Of a stretch of DNA of 58,029 nucleotides, positions 49,867 to 58,029 are shown piece after piece; positions within the stretch are counted from its first letter, which is position 1, and each line of letters starts with the position of its first letter. A program made the translations under genes and the position numbers. Location: contig NZ_QLMH01000016.1 of the NCBI RefSeq assembly GCF_003259935.1, forward strand, positions 1 to 58,029. The letters are read 5' to 3'. A model generated the notes under the pieces. The model ran no database searches, was not told the DNA's origin, and saw only the letters and a program-made list of their open reading frames with translations. The DNA comes from Paranoxybacillus vitaminiphilus. Its GTDB lineage: Bacteria > Bacillota > Bacilli > Bacillales > Anoxybacillaceae.

Positions 49867-50653
49867 TATGATTATCGGTAAATATGTTCCTGGTACATCG
49901 ATTGTTCATCGAATGGATCCGCGTTCGAAATTAATCATGGTCTTTTTCTATGTCTTTATCGTTTTTTTAGCGAATAATGTTGAAACTTATGCCGTTTTAA
50001 TGATTTTTACTTTTAGTCTCATATTATTGTCTCGTATTCCGCTTTCTTTCATCATCAGAGGCTTGAAACCGATTTTTTTGGTCATTTTATTTACATTTTT
50101 GCTTCATTTATTCATGACGAAAGAAGGGGAACTATTGTATAGACTGGGATGGTTTGAAATTTATGAACAGGGTGTCAAACAAGGTGTTTTTATTTCCCTT
50201 CGCTTTCTGTCATTAATTATTGTAACGACGTTGCTGACATTAACGACGACGCCAATTGAAGTCACAGACGGAGTAGAAAGTCTCCTCTCACCATTAAAAA
50301 AATTCAACATGCCGATACATGAGTTAGCGCTGATGATGTCGATTTCTTTGCGTTTTATCCCAACATTAATGGAGGAGACCGATAAAATTATGAAAGCTCA
50401 GACTGCCCGAGGAGTCGATTTCTCAGGCGGCTCTTTTCAGGAAAGAATAAAAGCGATTGTGTCGCTGCTTGTTCCATTGTTTATCAACTCTTTTAAGCGG
50501 GCTGAGGAATTAGCTACTGCTATGGAAGCGCGCGGATATCGTGGGGGAGAAGGAAGAACGAAATTTCGTTTATTAACGTGGAAAACTGCCGATACTGCGT
50601 TAATAGTTTCACTCATTTTATTGGCAATCATATTGTTTATACTACGGTCATAA
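49856..50653 (+). CDS. ecfT: ECF transporter transmembrane component EcfT
   Basis: 265 aa with several membrane helices and two conserved coupling Ala-Arg-Gly motifs (ARG in TARGVDFSGG and in MEARGYRGGEGR), which dock the ATPases. Start [13 protein letters not shown] overlaps ecfA2. No S-component gene is adjacent, as is typical of group II ECF modules. Confidence 0.96.
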   Translation: MMNSMIIGKYVPGTSIVHRMDPRSKLIMVFFYVFIVFLANNVETYAVLMIFTFSLILLSRIPLSFIIRGLKPIFLVILFTFLLHLFMTKEGELLYRLGWFEIYEQGVKQGVFISLRFLSLIIVTTLLTLTTTPIEVTDGVESLLSPLKKFNMPIHELALMMSISLRFIPTLMEETDKIMKAQTARGVDFSGGSFQERIKAIVSLLVPLFINSFKRAEELATAMEARGYRGGEGRTKFRLLTWKTADTALIVSLILLAIILFILRS

Positions 50654-50666
50654 TGGGGAATGAACG

Positions 50667-51410
50667 ATGCAAAGGTTGAAATGTACAATTGCTTATGATG
50701 GAACGAACTTTGCCGGCTATCAAATTCAACCGAATAAGCGCACAGTGCAAGGTGAATTGGAACGTGCTTTAGCAACGATGCATAAAGGACAGTCCATTCG
50801 TGTTTTCGCATCTGGAAGAACCGATGCGGGAGTTCATGCGCATGGGCAGGTTGTTCATTTTGATTCTCCAATGACGATTCCGGGGGCCGGATGGTTAAAA
50901 GCATTGAACGCTTTGCTGCCAGACGATATTGTTGTTAAAGAAGTCGAGAAAGTAGATTCCTCGTTTCACGCTCGATTCAGCGCTGCGTCTAAAGAGTATC
51001 GCTATAAAGTAAGAATTGCAAAAGAAAAGGATGTGTTCTCCCGTAACTATGCTTTTCATTTTCCATATCCGCTTAACTATGATGCAATGAAGGAAGCATT
51101 GCAATTTGTTGTTGGGACACATGATTTCACAAGTTTTTGTTCGGCAAAAACGGAGACAGAAGATAAAGTGCGCACGATTTACGAAGCTGATTTTGTTATC
51201 TCAGACAGCGAGCTAATATTTAAATTCGTGGGAAATGGTTTTCTTTATAATATGGTGCGTATTCTTGTCGGAACGATGCTTGATGTTGGACAAGGAAAGA
51301 TTCATCCAGCCGACATTCCTGCAATCATAAAAGGGAAGGATCGCCGTTTAGCGGGCAAAACAGCCCCTAGTCATGGTTTATATTTATGGAAAGTTTATTA
51401 TGACAACTAA
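50667..51410 (+). CDS. truA: tRNA pseudouridine(38-40) synthase TruA
   Basis: 247 aa. Catalytic Asp in [12 protein letters not shown] (about 51-62). Modifies the tRNA anticodon stem-loop at positions 38-40. It lies 13 nt after ecfT, forming one unit with the ECF genes. Confidence 0.96.
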   Translation: MQRLKCTIAYDGTNFAGYQIQPNKRTVQGELERALATMHKGQSIRVFASGRTDAGVHAHGQVVHFDSPMTIPGAGWLKALNALLPDDIVVKEVEKVDSSFHARFSAASKEYRYKVRIAKEKDVFSRNYAFHFPYPLNYDAMKEALQFVVGTHDFTSFCSAKTETEDKVRTIYEADFVISDSELIFKFVGNGFLYNMVRILVGTMLDVGQGKIHPADIPAIIKGKDRRLAGKTAPSHGLYLWKVYYDN

Positions 51411-51428
51411 TCCAGGTGTAACATTTTC

Positions 51429-51457
51429 TTGACATTGGTATTTTAAAGAGATATTAT
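51429..51457 (+). promoter_or_regulatory. Sigma-A promoter for rplM-rpsI
   Basis: Consensus TTGACA (51429-51434), 17-bp spacer, TATTAT (51452-51457). Confidence 0.82.
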
Positions 51458-51475
51458 ATCATATGGTATGTATTT

Positions 51476-51530
51476 TAACCCCACGATTAGCCCCGGAAAA
51501 TAATCGTGTTGAAATAAATATAACCCATTC
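51476..51530 (+). promoter_or_regulatory. L13 leader
   Basis: The central hairpin CACGATTA (51482-51489)/TAATCGTG (51501-51508) with an 11-nt GCCCCGGAAAA loop matches the L13 leader known from Bacillus rplM-rpsI operons in position and shape. Autogenous regulation by L13 is the presumed function. Confidence 0.75.
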
Positions 51531-51560
51531 GTTTCATTTTTTATTTTAGGAGGGAAAACA

Positions 51561-51998
51561 ATGCGTACAACTTACATGGCGAAGCCAAATGAAGTAGAAC
51601 GTAAATGGTACGTTGTTGACGCTGCAGGCAAAACGTTAGGTCGTCTTGCAAGCGAAGTTGCTGCAATTTTACGCGGTAAACACAAACCAACTTTCACACC
51701 ACATGTTGATACTGGTGATCACGTAATCATCATTAATGCTGAGAAAATTGAGTTGACTGGTAAAAAATTAACTGACAAATTATACTATCGCCACAGCTTA
51801 CATCCAGGCGGATTAAAAGTAAGAACAGCGCTTGAAATGCGTACGAACTATCCAGAAAAAATGCTTGAGCGAGCAGTTCGCGGCATGCTTCCAAAGGGTC
51901 GCCTTGGCCGTCAAATGTTTAAAAAATTACATGTTTACAGAGGAAGCGAACATCCACATCAAGCACAAAAACCAGAAGTTTACGAACTTCGCGGATAA
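51561..51998 (+). CDS. rplM: 50S ribosomal protein L13
   Basis: 145 aa. Early 50S assembly protein, [31 protein letters not shown] start. ATG 51561 follows AGGAGGG. It is 21 nt from rpsI, the universal L13-S9 pair. Confidence 0.98.
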   Translation: MRTTYMAKPNEVERKWYVVDAAGKTLGRLASEVAAILRGKHKPTFTPHVDTGDHVIIINAEKIELTGKKLTDKLYYRHSLHPGGLKVRTALEMRTNYPEKMLERAVRGMLPKGRLGRQMFKKLHVYRGSEHPHQAQKPEVYELRG

Positions 51999-52019
51999 TC
52001 TATTAAGGAGGGTATTATT

Positions 52020-52412
52020 TTGGCACAGGTACAATATTATGGCACAGGCCGTCGTAAAAGCTCTGTTGCGCGCGTACGTTTAGTTCCTGGCGACGGACGC
52101 ATCGTAATCAATGGTCGTGATATTAAAGACTATATCCCATTCGAAGCGTTAATTGAAGTAGTTAAGCAGCCATTAGTATTAACTGAGACTTTAGGCAGCT
52201 ATGATGTATTAGTAAATGTAAAAGGTGGCGGTTTCTCTGGTCAAGCAGGCGCAATCCGTCACGGTATCGCTCGCGCTTTATTACAAGTTGACCCAGAATA
52301 CCGTCCAACATTAAAACGTGCAGGCTTATTAACTCGTGACGCTCGTGTGAAAGAGCGTAAGAAATACGGTCTTAAAGGCGCTCGTCGTGCACCACAATTC
52401 TCAAAACGCTAA
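52020..52412 (+). CDS. rpsI: 30S ribosomal protein S9
   Basis: 130 aa. C-terminal RRAPQFSKR tail contacts P-site tRNA. TTG start at 52020 ([19 protein letters not shown]) behind AAGGAGGG. Confidence 0.98.
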   Translation: MAQVQYYGTGRRKSSVARVRLVPGDGRIVINGRDIKDYIPFEALIEVVKQPLVLTETLGSYDVLVNVKGGGFSGQAGAIRHGIARALLQVDPEYRPTLKRAGLLTRDARVKERKKYGLKGARRAPQFSKR

Positions 52413-52434
52413 TATCAAATGTTTCTTCTTTATC

Positions 52435-52463
52435 AATCTCAGCCATTGCGGCTGGGATTTTTT
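52435..52463 (+). terminator. Terminator after rpsI
   Basis: AATCTCAGCC (52435-52444) pairs with GGCTGGGATT (52450-52459) allowing two G-U pairs, followed by a T tract. Confidence 0.85.
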
Positions 52464-52531
52464 GTTTTCTTTATGTACGCATGATTGAGATGAGACGGTA
52501 GGAAACTACATCTCAAAGGAGCGTGAAATAG

Positions 52532-52972
52532 ATGAATGTGATTACTTCTTTTAAAGAGAAAAAACGGGAAAAGGAAATCGCTTATGAACGAAAAATGCTC
52601 CGGGAACTATCGTTAGAGCAACTGAAAAAACGGGTACACGAATATTTTGCGGATTTCTATCGCACTCACCGTGTTTTTCCTTCGTCTGTTGAAGATAGTT
52701 GTGTAGATATTGCGATTGAAGCTTTTTTGCTTGGGGCAAGCTATAGCCGTTTTGGTTATTATGGTGAACCGGTCACAATGGTAAGGCACCGTTGTACAAA
52801 AGAGGAAAAATATTTAGTCGACACATTGTTTGATGTTTTGTGTTTTTGGGGAAATATTGATGATGCACTTATTAATGAATCGCTATATTATGCATGTGAA
52901 CATTATGTGGAAAGCTGGTGGATAGAAGGCTTTGAAAAAGGAAGAAAACGTTGGCGTTTAAAATTGCATTAA
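52532..52972 (+). CDS. ybaK: DUF2521 family protein YbaK
   Basis: 146 aa, soluble, rich in charged and aromatic residues (SYSRFGYYGEPVTMVRHRC; CEHYVESWWIEGFEKGRKRW). Matches by position and appearance the B. subtilis ybaK gene before cwlD, whose function is unknown. Not related to the E. coli YbaK deacylase. ATG 52532 follows AAAGGAGCG. Confidence 0.8.
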   Translation: MNVITSFKEKKREKEIAYERKMLRELSLEQLKKRVHEYFADFYRTHRVFPSSVEDSCVDIAIEAFLLGASYSRFGYYGEPVTMVRHRCTKEEKYLVDTLFDVLCFWGNIDDALINESLYYACEHYVESWWIEGFEKGRKRWRLKLH

Positions 52973-53038
52973 TGTATGTTCTATTTTCTCTGCTTGTTCC
53001 ATATAAGATAGAGAAGGGGAAAAGCAGGGGGAGAAACG

Positions 53039-53752
53039 ATGAACAAAAAAATAAAAATGATTGGTTTTGTCATTGGTTTTATCATTTTGATGGTTTTACT
53101 TCAATATAAGTTTACTGATAACAGTTCATGGAAATCATGGAATCTTCCGCTCTCAGGAAGAATCATTATTTTAGACCCGGGGCATGGCGGTCCTGATGGT
53201 GGCGCGGTCGGAGAAGAAGTGGTCGAAAAAAATGTAGCTTTAAACATAGCGTTAAAATTGCGCGACTACTTACAACAGCAAGGGGCATTAGTTGTGATGA
53301 CACGTGAAGGGGACAATGATTTAGCTTCAAAGGATACAAAAGGTTACAGCAGGCGGAAAATCGAGGATTTGCAAAAGAGAGCAGAGTTTATTAATGAGTC
53401 AGAAGCAGATTTATTCATCAGCATTCATTTAAATGCGATCCCATCTCCGCGATGGCGTGGAGCACAAACATTTTATTATGCCTCCTTTGTGGAAAATGAA
53501 CGGATTGCGAAATTTATTCAAGCGGAACTTCGGAGAAATCTTGAAAATACGAACCGTTTAGCGAAACCAATTAATGGAGTGTATTTATTAAAGTACGCCA
53601 AAAAACCGGGTGCGCTTGTCGAAGTCGGTTTTTTATCTAACTATGATGAGCGGCAGCTTCTATCTTCTGAAGATTACCAAACGAAAGTGGCGGCATCGAT
53701 ATACAAAGGAATTTTAAGATATTTTTCAAATGAAAAAAATCCCCCAAACTAG
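53039..53752 (+). CDS. cwlD: Germination-specific N-acetylmuramoyl-L-alanine amidase CwlD
   Basis: 237 aa. An N-terminal membrane anchor (about 7-24) precedes an amidase_3 domain: zinc His in LDPGHGGPDGG, the conserved SIHLNA His, and catalytic Glu in VEVGFLSN. CwlD removes the peptide from muramic acid so PdaA can make muramic delta-lactam in spore cortex. A CATATAAG at 53000-53007 resembles a sigma-E -10, but its -35 is weak. The stop codon lies in the loop of the terminator. Confidence 0.94.
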   Translation: MNKKIKMIGFVIGFIILMVLLQYKFTDNSSWKSWNLPLSGRIIILDPGHGGPDGGAVGEEVVEKNVALNIALKLRDYLQQQGALVVMTREGDNDLASKDTKGYSRRKIEDLQKRAEFINESEADLFISIHLNAIPSPRWRGAQTFYYASFVENERIAKFIQAELRRNLENTNRLAKPINGVYLLKYAKKPGALVEVGFLSNYDERQLLSSEDYQTKVAASIYKGILRYFSNEKNPPN

Positions 53753-53765
53753 GGGGCTTTTGTTT
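53741..53765 (+). terminator. Terminator overlapping the cwlD stop
   Basis: CCCCC (53741-53745) pairs with GGGGG (53752-53756), followed by CTTTTGTTTTG. The left arm encodes the last Pro-Pro of CwlD. Confidence 0.75.
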
Positions 53766-53865
53766 TGCTTGAAGTCATCAACAACCGGATTATTTCCATA
53801 GAAAAAATAGATTATGTTATATTAGAAATATGAAAACGACTACATAAAAGGATTGGTGATAAACC

Positions 53866-54885
53866 GTGTTAACAGAACAAAAAGTGACAGAAATTTTGGA
53901 AAACATAAAAGATCCGTTCTTACATAAAACATTTAAAGAAACAAATGCTATTCAAGAAATCAAAATAAAAGAGGATAAAGGACATGTAAGCGTCAAAATT
54001 GCTTTGGCGAAAACAGGCACTGCTGAGCAGCTCCAAGTACAAAATACAGTTGTACAGCTGTTAAAAAATGCGGGTGCAGAAACGGTAGGATTGCGATTTA
54101 CGAGCTTGTCTTCAGAAGAACTAGCGAAACATCAAGGAGAGTTAAAACAAACTACCTATATTGCCATTGCGAGCGGAAAAGGCGGGGTAGGAAAATCGAC
54201 TGTTTCCGTCAATCTTGCTGTATCCCTTGCACGGCTTGGAAAAAAAGTCGGGCTTATCGATGCGGATATTTACGGTTTCAGTATTCCAGATATGATGGGA
54301 ATAGTGGAAAGACCCGTTGTTCGCGGTGAAAAAATTATTCCTGTGGAGCGTTTTGGCGTAAAAGTGATTTCTATGGGCTTTTTTGTGGAAGATAATGCGC
54401 CTGTTATTTGGCGCGGACCGATGTTAGGAAAGATGCTAAACAATTTCTTTAAGGAAGTGGAGTGGGGAGAATTAGATTATTTATTATTAGATTTACCGCC
54501 CGGAACAGGAGATGTAGCACTAGATGTACATTCCATGTTACCTGCGTGTAAAGAAATTATCGTTACTACTCCTCACCCAACGGCAGCATTTGTTGCAGCG
54601 AGAGCAGGGGCGATGGCGCTTCGCACAGAGCATGAAATCATTGGTGTCATTGAAAATATGTCTTATTTTGAAAGCAAACTAACCGGGGAGAAAGAATATG
54701 TATTCGGAAAAGGCGGCGGCAAGAAGCTCGCTGAAGAATTGCAAACAGAGCTTTTAGGACAGCTGCCGTTGCAGCAGCCTGATTGGAATGAAGAAGACTT
54801 TGCTCCTTCGGTATATGCGGAAGATCACCCAATCGGAAAAATTTATATGGATATTGCCCGCAAAATCACTGAGAAAATTTCTTAA
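53866..54885 (+). CDS. salA: Mrp/ApbC-family P-loop ATPase SalA
   Basis: 339 aa. An N-terminal MIP18-like domain (1-90) is followed by a deviant Walker A SGKGGVGKST (about 103-112) and the DADIYGFSIPDMMG segment. The family includes Fe-S carriers; B. subtilis SalA is reported as a regulator that represses scoC. No C-x2-C pair typical of Fe-S loading is seen near the C-terminus, favouring the SalA role. GTG start at 53866 behind AAAGGATTGGTGA. Confidence 0.9.
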   Translation: MLTEQKVTEILENIKDPFLHKTFKETNAIQEIKIKEDKGHVSVKIALAKTGTAEQLQVQNTVVQLLKNAGAETVGLRFTSLSSEELAKHQGELKQTTYIAIASGKGGVGKSTVSVNLAVSLARLGKKVGLIDADIYGFSIPDMMGIVERPVVRGEKIIPVERFGVKVISMGFFVEDNAPVIWRGPMLGKMLNNFFKEVEWGELDYLLLDLPPGTGDVALDVHSMLPACKEIIVTTPHPTAAFVAARAGAMALRTEHEIIGVIENMSYFESKLTGEKEYVFGKGGGKKLAEELQTELLGQLPLQQPDWNEEDFAPSVYAEDHPIGKIYMDIARKITEKIS

Positions 54886-54900
54886 AAGAAAGCTGGGTGA

Positions 54901-54949
54901 GATAAGGGTCAGACTTCTCTTACATATTTTAGAGAGTCGGACCCTTATC
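54901..54949. repeat. Hairpin with GTCAGAC word between salA and gerD (copy C)
   Basis: GATAAGGGTCAGACTTCTCT (54901-54920) pairs with AGAGAGTCGGACCCTTATC (54931-54949), nearly perfect over 19 bp. It lies between convergent genes and may stop transcription from both sides, though T tracts are poor. The GTCAGAC/GTCGGAC pairing has a purine mismatch in the middle, as in copies A and B. Confidence 0.7.
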
Positions 54950-54992
54950 AGGACAAATTAAAGAAAGAAGTCTTCCGCTTTAAGCGGTTGTA

Positions 54993-55622
54993 CTAGCTGC
55001 CCCCTTGTCCTCCGCCCGTATCTTCGCTGCCTTCCCCGCCTTCTTCTCCTTCTTGTTCTTCATCTTTCTTTTTTGTTCCTTGCATATCTTCAGCTGCTTT
55101 AATAAGAAGATCTTGAATCTTTGCCTTAAATAATGGGCTTTCAAATGTTTCTGTCATTACTTGTTGAAGATGGGTGCGAAATTCTTTGCTTTTTAACACG
55201 GTTATCATCGATTTTTCTACTTCCGGATTTTTTAAAATGTCGATGATCATCGCTTGATATTCTGGGTCTTTCATTAACGCTTTCAACATTTTTTCTTGTT
55301 CTGTCTTTAAGCTTTGTGCAAAGCTTTCAGCGAATTTAGGGTCTTCGAACATTTTTTTCCAAAAATCTGCACCTTTTTTAGATGTGAGTGCTTGTTCAAC
55401 GGTTTGTTTAACAACGGCTTGGTCCATGATAAGTTCCTGTTTCACTTTTTCATCTTTCATAATTTCTTTAATCGCTTTCTTTCCCTCATCCGTTTTTAAT
55501 ATATCAACAATCATCTTTTTTGTTTGATCGTAATCAGGTGGGGGAGGACTTGGCTCTTGAGGAGCACAAGCGCTAAGGAGAAGAAAATAATTCAATAAGA
55601 GGAGCGATGTCCATTTTATCAT
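54993..55622 (-). CDS. gerD: Spore germination lipoprotein GerD
   Basis: 209 aa. A lipoprotein signal peptide with lipobox LLSAC (lipidated Cys19) is followed by a long, highly charged helical region and an acidic glycine-rich tail (about 175-209). GerD clusters nutrient receptors in the spore inner membrane (germinosome). Shine-Dalgarno AGAAAGGAG on the minus strand precedes the ATG. The upstream promoter matches sigma-G (forespore), agreeing with its role. It is transcribed opposite to salA and kbaA. Confidence 0.95.
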   Translation of the reverse strand: MIKWTSLLLLNYFLLLSACAPQEPSPPPPDYDQTKKMIVDILKTDEGKKAIKEIMKDEKVKQELIMDQAVVKQTVEQALTSKKGADFWKKMFEDPKFAESFAQSLKTEQEKMLKALMKDPEYQAMIIDILKNPEVEKSMITVLKSKEFRTHLQQVMTETFESPLFKAKIQDLLIKAAEDMQGTKKKDEEQEGEEGGEGSEDTGGGQGGS

Positions 55623-55658
55623 GCGAAATAAGCTCCTTTCTGCAAAGATCCTTATCCT

Positions 55659-55688
55659 TAATATGAATGTTAGAGAAAAAAATATACA
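55659..55688 (-). promoter_or_regulatory. Sigma-G promoter of gerD
   Basis: On the minus strand, -35 TGTATA (55688-55683), 17-bp spacer, -10 CATATTA (55665-55659). This fits the sigma-G consensus (TGnATA, CATnnTA) and the known forespore control of gerD in B. subtilis. Confidence 0.75.
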
Positions 55689-55774
55689 TCGGTCTGATTA
55701 ATGTCTGGCTTTTTCAATAAGTGATTGATAAAATTTTTAAAGGAAATATTAGAACAGTAATGGAGGACTTGACT

Positions 55775-56377
55775 GTGAACAGCCGTAAATGGGTTCGTTT
55801 ATTTCTGACAACATTAATCATCGGGGGAATTACAACAGGAATTACTGGTTTTGCAGTAAGATGGAGTGAATATAAAGAACTTTTCTTAGAAATGAATTTC
55901 GGAGAAATTTTTGCCGTTTTGCTTTGGTTAATTGGTGTTGGCTTTATTTTCAGTATTATTAGCCAAATGGGGTTTTTTGCTTATTTGACGGTTCATCGCT
56001 TTGGCTTAGGAATCTTTCGTTCCGTTTCCCTTTGGAATTCAGTACAACTCGTATTCATTGCATTTGTGTTGTTTGACTTAATTTATTTCCGATATCAAAT
56101 TTTTGCGAAAGAAGGCGAGTCGATTGTCAGCTATGTATTGATTGCTTTGTTTATTTTCTTATTTGGACTCGTTGTAGCATATATTAAACGTTCGCAAACA
56201 AATAAGGAAGCTTTTGTTCCAGCTTTGTTTTTTATGGTCGTAGTCACAGTTATTGAATGGTTTCCGGTATTGAGAATTAACGAAAAGGATTGGCTATATT
56301 TAATGTTATTCCCGCTGCTAGTCTGCAATGCTTATCAACTGCTTATACTTCATAAATTAACAGGCACGAAAAAATAA
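55775..56377 (+). CDS. kbaA: KinB-signalling pathway activator KbaA
   Basis: 200 aa, integral membrane protein with about six hydrophobic segments. KbaA supports KinB-dependent activation of the sporulation phosphorelay; the mechanism is unclear. GTG 55775 (MNSRKWVRLFLTTL) follows TGGAGG, the family start; the frame is open from 55721 but the extension is not conserved. It is convergent with pdaB. Confidence 0.92.
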   Translation: MNSRKWVRLFLTTLIIGGITTGITGFAVRWSEYKELFLEMNFGEIFAVLLWLIGVGFIFSIISQMGFFAYLTVHRFGLGIFRSVSLWNSVQLVFIAFVLFDLIYFRYQIFAKEGESIVSYVLIALFIFLFGLVVAYIKRSQTNKEAFVPALFFMVVVTVIEWFPVLRINEKDWLYLMLFPLLVCNAYQLLILHKLTGTKK

Positions 56378-56428
56378 GGATCTGACTCCCTCTAACAATA
56401 ATGTTGATAGGGGGAGATCCTTTATTTA
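56376..56428. terminator. Bidirectional terminator between kbaA and pdaB (copy D)
   Basis: AAGGATCT (56376-56383) pairs with AGATCCTT (56415-56422), with a GACT bulge, then CCCT/AGGG and AACA/TGTT. T-rich sequence follows on the + strand, and A6 before it gives T6 on the minus strand. It contains TCTGACTC, recalling the GTCAGAC family. Confidence 0.75.
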
Positions 56429-57190
56429 TTAATTGATTTCCTGAGCATTTGTTTTTGCATCTGCAAGCAATTCAGAAATGGATGCATTTTGATAGCCATG
56501 TTTTTTCATTTGGCTAATGATTTGCGGCAGTGCTTCTAATGTTTGTTTTGCCGAGTCAGAGGCATGAAGCAAAATAATATCTCCACCTTCGATATTTTCT
56601 ACTACATTATTGACAATCATACCCACTCCTGGATTAAGCCAATCTTTTGAATCGATACTCCAATGAACAACCGTATATCCTAAAGAGTCAGCAATTTTTA
56701 AAACTTTTTTATTAAAATTGCCGCCCGGTGGCCTTAAAAGGGTAACATTTTTTATCCCGAGCATATTAAATACTTTTTGTGCTTGAAGCAAGTCTTTTCT
56801 TATTTTGGCATCTTCAAGTTCTGTATAGTTTATGTAGTTGTATCCCATACTCCCGATTTCATGTCCGTCTTCTTTAATTCGTTTAACAATGGTTGGATGT
56901 CTTTCCGCCCAGGAAGCAGACAAGAAAAAAGTAGCGTTTTTTATGCCGTGTTTCTTTAAGGTGTCAAGAATGGGAATTGCTTTTTCATCGCCCCAACTAA
57001 TATCAAATGTTAAAGAAATCTCATTTTTCCTTTTTTCCGCTTTATAAACAGCTTTTGGACCAGTAGGAGTTGAAAAGGCCGGGTTATTTTTCTGTTGAAT
57101 GTATAAAATGGAAGCAGTAAAAAATGCAGCAATGACGATAATGAATGTTTTTTTTAATACGTGACCGTTTAATACATAAAAAAAGTTCAT
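56429..57190 (-). CDS. pdaB: Sporulation polysaccharide-deacetylase-family protein PdaB
   Basis: 253 aa. A transmembrane anchor (about 12-30) precedes a NodB-homology domain. Motif 1 reads TFDISWGD instead of TFDDG and motif 2 [11 protein letters not shown] lacks the H(S/T)xxH zinc histidines, although RPPGGNF and the C-terminal ILLHASD remain. These changes are, as I recall, shared by PdaB of B. subtilis, which is needed for cortex stability, so catalytic activity is doubtful. The RBS GAGGGGGAAG precedes the minus-strand ATG. Confidence 0.93.
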   Translation of the reverse strand: MNFFYVLNGHVLKKTFIIVIAAFFTASILYIQQKNNPAFSTPTGPKAVYKAEKRKNEISLTFDISWGDEKAIPILDTLKKHGIKNATFFLSASWAERHPTIVKRIKEDGHEIGSMGYNYINYTELEDAKIRKDLLQAQKVFNMLGIKNVTLLRPPGGNFNKKVLKIADSLGYTVVHWSIDSKDWLNPGVGMIVNNVVENIEGGDIILLHASDSAKQTLEALPQIISQMKKHGYQNASISELLADAKTNAQEIN

Positions 57191-57226
57191 TGTTCTTCCC
57201 CCTCGTCCTAAATCTTCCTCGTGAAC

Positions 57227-57254
57227 ATCTTATGCTTGTTCCATAGATTTATGA
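57227..57254 (-). promoter_or_regulatory. Candidate sigma-E promoter of pdaB
   Basis: Minus strand: -35-like TCATAAA (57254-57248), 13-bp spacer, -10 CATAAGAT (57234-57227), near the sigma-E consensus (KMATATT, CATACANT). Mother-cell expression would fit PdaB. Confidence 0.4.
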
Positions 57255-57318
57255 AAAGTATTTCATAAAATAAATTGAAATGGTAATAATTAGATTAAAG
57301 AAAAAGCGAGGTGCAGTA

Positions 57319-57546
57319 ATGTTAGGTTTTTTAGTGACACAAAATGAGATAAAAGAACTTCGTTATTTGTTGAAGCGGGAAATGGAGGAAATTCTCTTTG
57401 ATATTCAAGATTCACGAATGGATCAAGTTGTAAAGCAAGCATTGGAAGAGCGATATCGTATATTATTTAAACTTTTTATTAGGATCGCTTCACCAAGTGA
57501 GTGCAAAAAGTATATTTTTCCGAAAAAAATATACAAAAAGTATTGA
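57319..57546 (+). CDS. Small conserved protein of unknown function
   Basis: 75 aa from ATG 57319 (MLGFLVTQNEIKELRYLL), with GCGAGGTG as RBS. The body is predicted helical and charged (REMEEILFDIQDSRMD; EERYRILFKLFIRIA), ending in a basic tail (KKYIFPKKIYKKY). I recall similar short proteins near rRNA operons in other Bacilli, without function. Its TGA stop overlaps the -35 of rRNA promoter P1, and an AT-rich inverted repeat (57510-57534) lies within its 3' end. Confidence 0.65.
   Translation: MLGFLVTQNEIKELRYLLKREMEEILFDIQDSRMDQVVKQALEERYRILFKLFIRIASPSECKKYIFPKKIYKKY
57510..57534. repeat. AT-rich inverted repeat upstream of the rRNA promoter
   Basis: GTATATTTTT (57510-57519) and AAAAATATAC (57525-57534) are perfect inverted copies around CCGAA. 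The A-rich right half lies at about -45 to -55 of P1 and could act as an UP element for the RNA polymerase alpha C-terminal domain. Confidence 0.5.
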
Positions 57547-57571
57547 CATGTAATTTAAGCAGTGATATATT
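57543..57571 (+). promoter_or_regulatory. rRNA operon promoter P1
   Basis: Consensus TTGACA (57543-57548), 17-bp spacer, TATATT (57566-57571), about 165 bp before the 16S start. Confidence 0.88.
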
Positions 57572-57624
57572 TATAAGCGTCGTCGAGATGATAATAAAAA
57601 ATTGAGATGACACGAAAAATAGTA

Positions 57625-57651
57625 TTGACAAAACGATTTTGTTTATATTAT
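57625..57651 (+). promoter_or_regulatory. rRNA operon promoter P2
   Basis: Consensus TTGACA (57625-57630) followed by TATTAT (57646-57651) with a short 15-bp spacer. It lies 82 bp downstream of P1, the usual tandem arrangement in Bacillus rRNA operons. Confidence 0.75.
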
Positions 57652-57672
57652 CATAAAGAAGTCGTTTGTCAA

Positions 57673-57690
57673 TGTTCTTTGAAAACTGAA
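57673..57690 (+). promoter_or_regulatory. rRNA antitermination boxA
   Basis: TGTTCTTTGAAAACTGAA matches the boxA of Bacillus rRNA leaders (core TGYTCTTTGAAAA), the NusB/S10 recognition site. S10 (NusE) is encoded at 33098. Confidence 0.82.
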
Positions 57691-57736
57691 CAAAACGAAG
57701 CGTCTACGTCAATGAACGATGAGTTAGATATTAAAC

Positions 57737-58029
<293 letters not shown>

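Overview
This window is a chromosomal segment of a Gram-positive, endospore-forming Bacillaceae bacterium. The gene order (ctsR-mcsA-mcsB-clpC-radA-yacL-ispD-ispF-gltX-cysE-cysS-mrnC-rlmB-rae1-sigH-rpmG-secE-nusG-rplKAJL-ybxB-rpoBC-rplGB-rpsLG-fusA-tuf-S10/spc/alpha cluster-ecfA1A2T-truA-rplM-rpsI-ybaK-cwlD-salA-gerD-kbaA-pdaB) is that of the origin-proximal region of Bacillus subtilis and its relatives. The protein sequences, the zinc-type adenylate kinase lid and the start of the 16S gene look most like the Geobacillus/Parageobacillus/Anoxybacillus group. The genus is an inference from memory of those 16S sequences. Sporulation genes (sigH, cwlD, gerD, kbaA, pdaB) support an endospore former.

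Layout. 1-600: the 3' end of a 23S gene, a spacer with its own consensus promoter, 5S rRNA and a terminator. 728-5373: CtsR-controlled protein quality-control operon (ctsR, mcsA, mcsB, clpC). 5391-9347: a dispersed inverted repeat, then radA, yacL, ispD, ispF; disA, which sits between radA and yacL in B. subtilis, is missing. 9432-14972: gltX, then a Cys T-box leader driving cysE-cysS-mrnC-rlmB-rae1. 15041-16836: sigH, rpmG, secE, nusG. 16849-28122: L11/L1 and L10/L12 operons with structured leaders, an rRNA methyltransferase, a second copy of the inverted repeat, rpoB, rpoC and the L7Ae-family gene rplGB. 28226-32723: str operon (rpsL, rpsG, fusA, tuf). 32875-48108: S10-spc-alpha super-operon behind two tandem promoters, with secY, adk, map, a KOW-domain gene and infA embedded. 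48176-52463: the ECF vitamin-transporter energising module, truA, and the L13-leader rplM-rpsI operon. 52532-57190: ybaK, cwlD, salA, gerD, kbaA and pdaB (sporulation and germination). 57319-58029: a small unknown gene that runs directly into the promoters and 5' end of the next rRNA operon.

How it works together. Nearly everything supports gene expression: rRNA, about 35 ribosomal proteins, RNA polymerase core subunits, elongation factors, tRNA charging, rRNA modification, protein secretion and protein turnover. Many expected cis-regulatory RNAs are visible: a T-box, L10 and L13 leaders, a pair of probable L1 sites and an S10 leader.

I found no mobile element, CRISPR array, toxin-antitoxin or phage-defence genes, and no clearly new multi-gene system. 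The observations most worth following are the absent disA, the GTCAGAC inverted-repeat family, the promoter inside the 23S-5S spacer, the twin L1-like motifs and the unusual nusG leader. Positions of short sites were counted by hand and may be off by one base.
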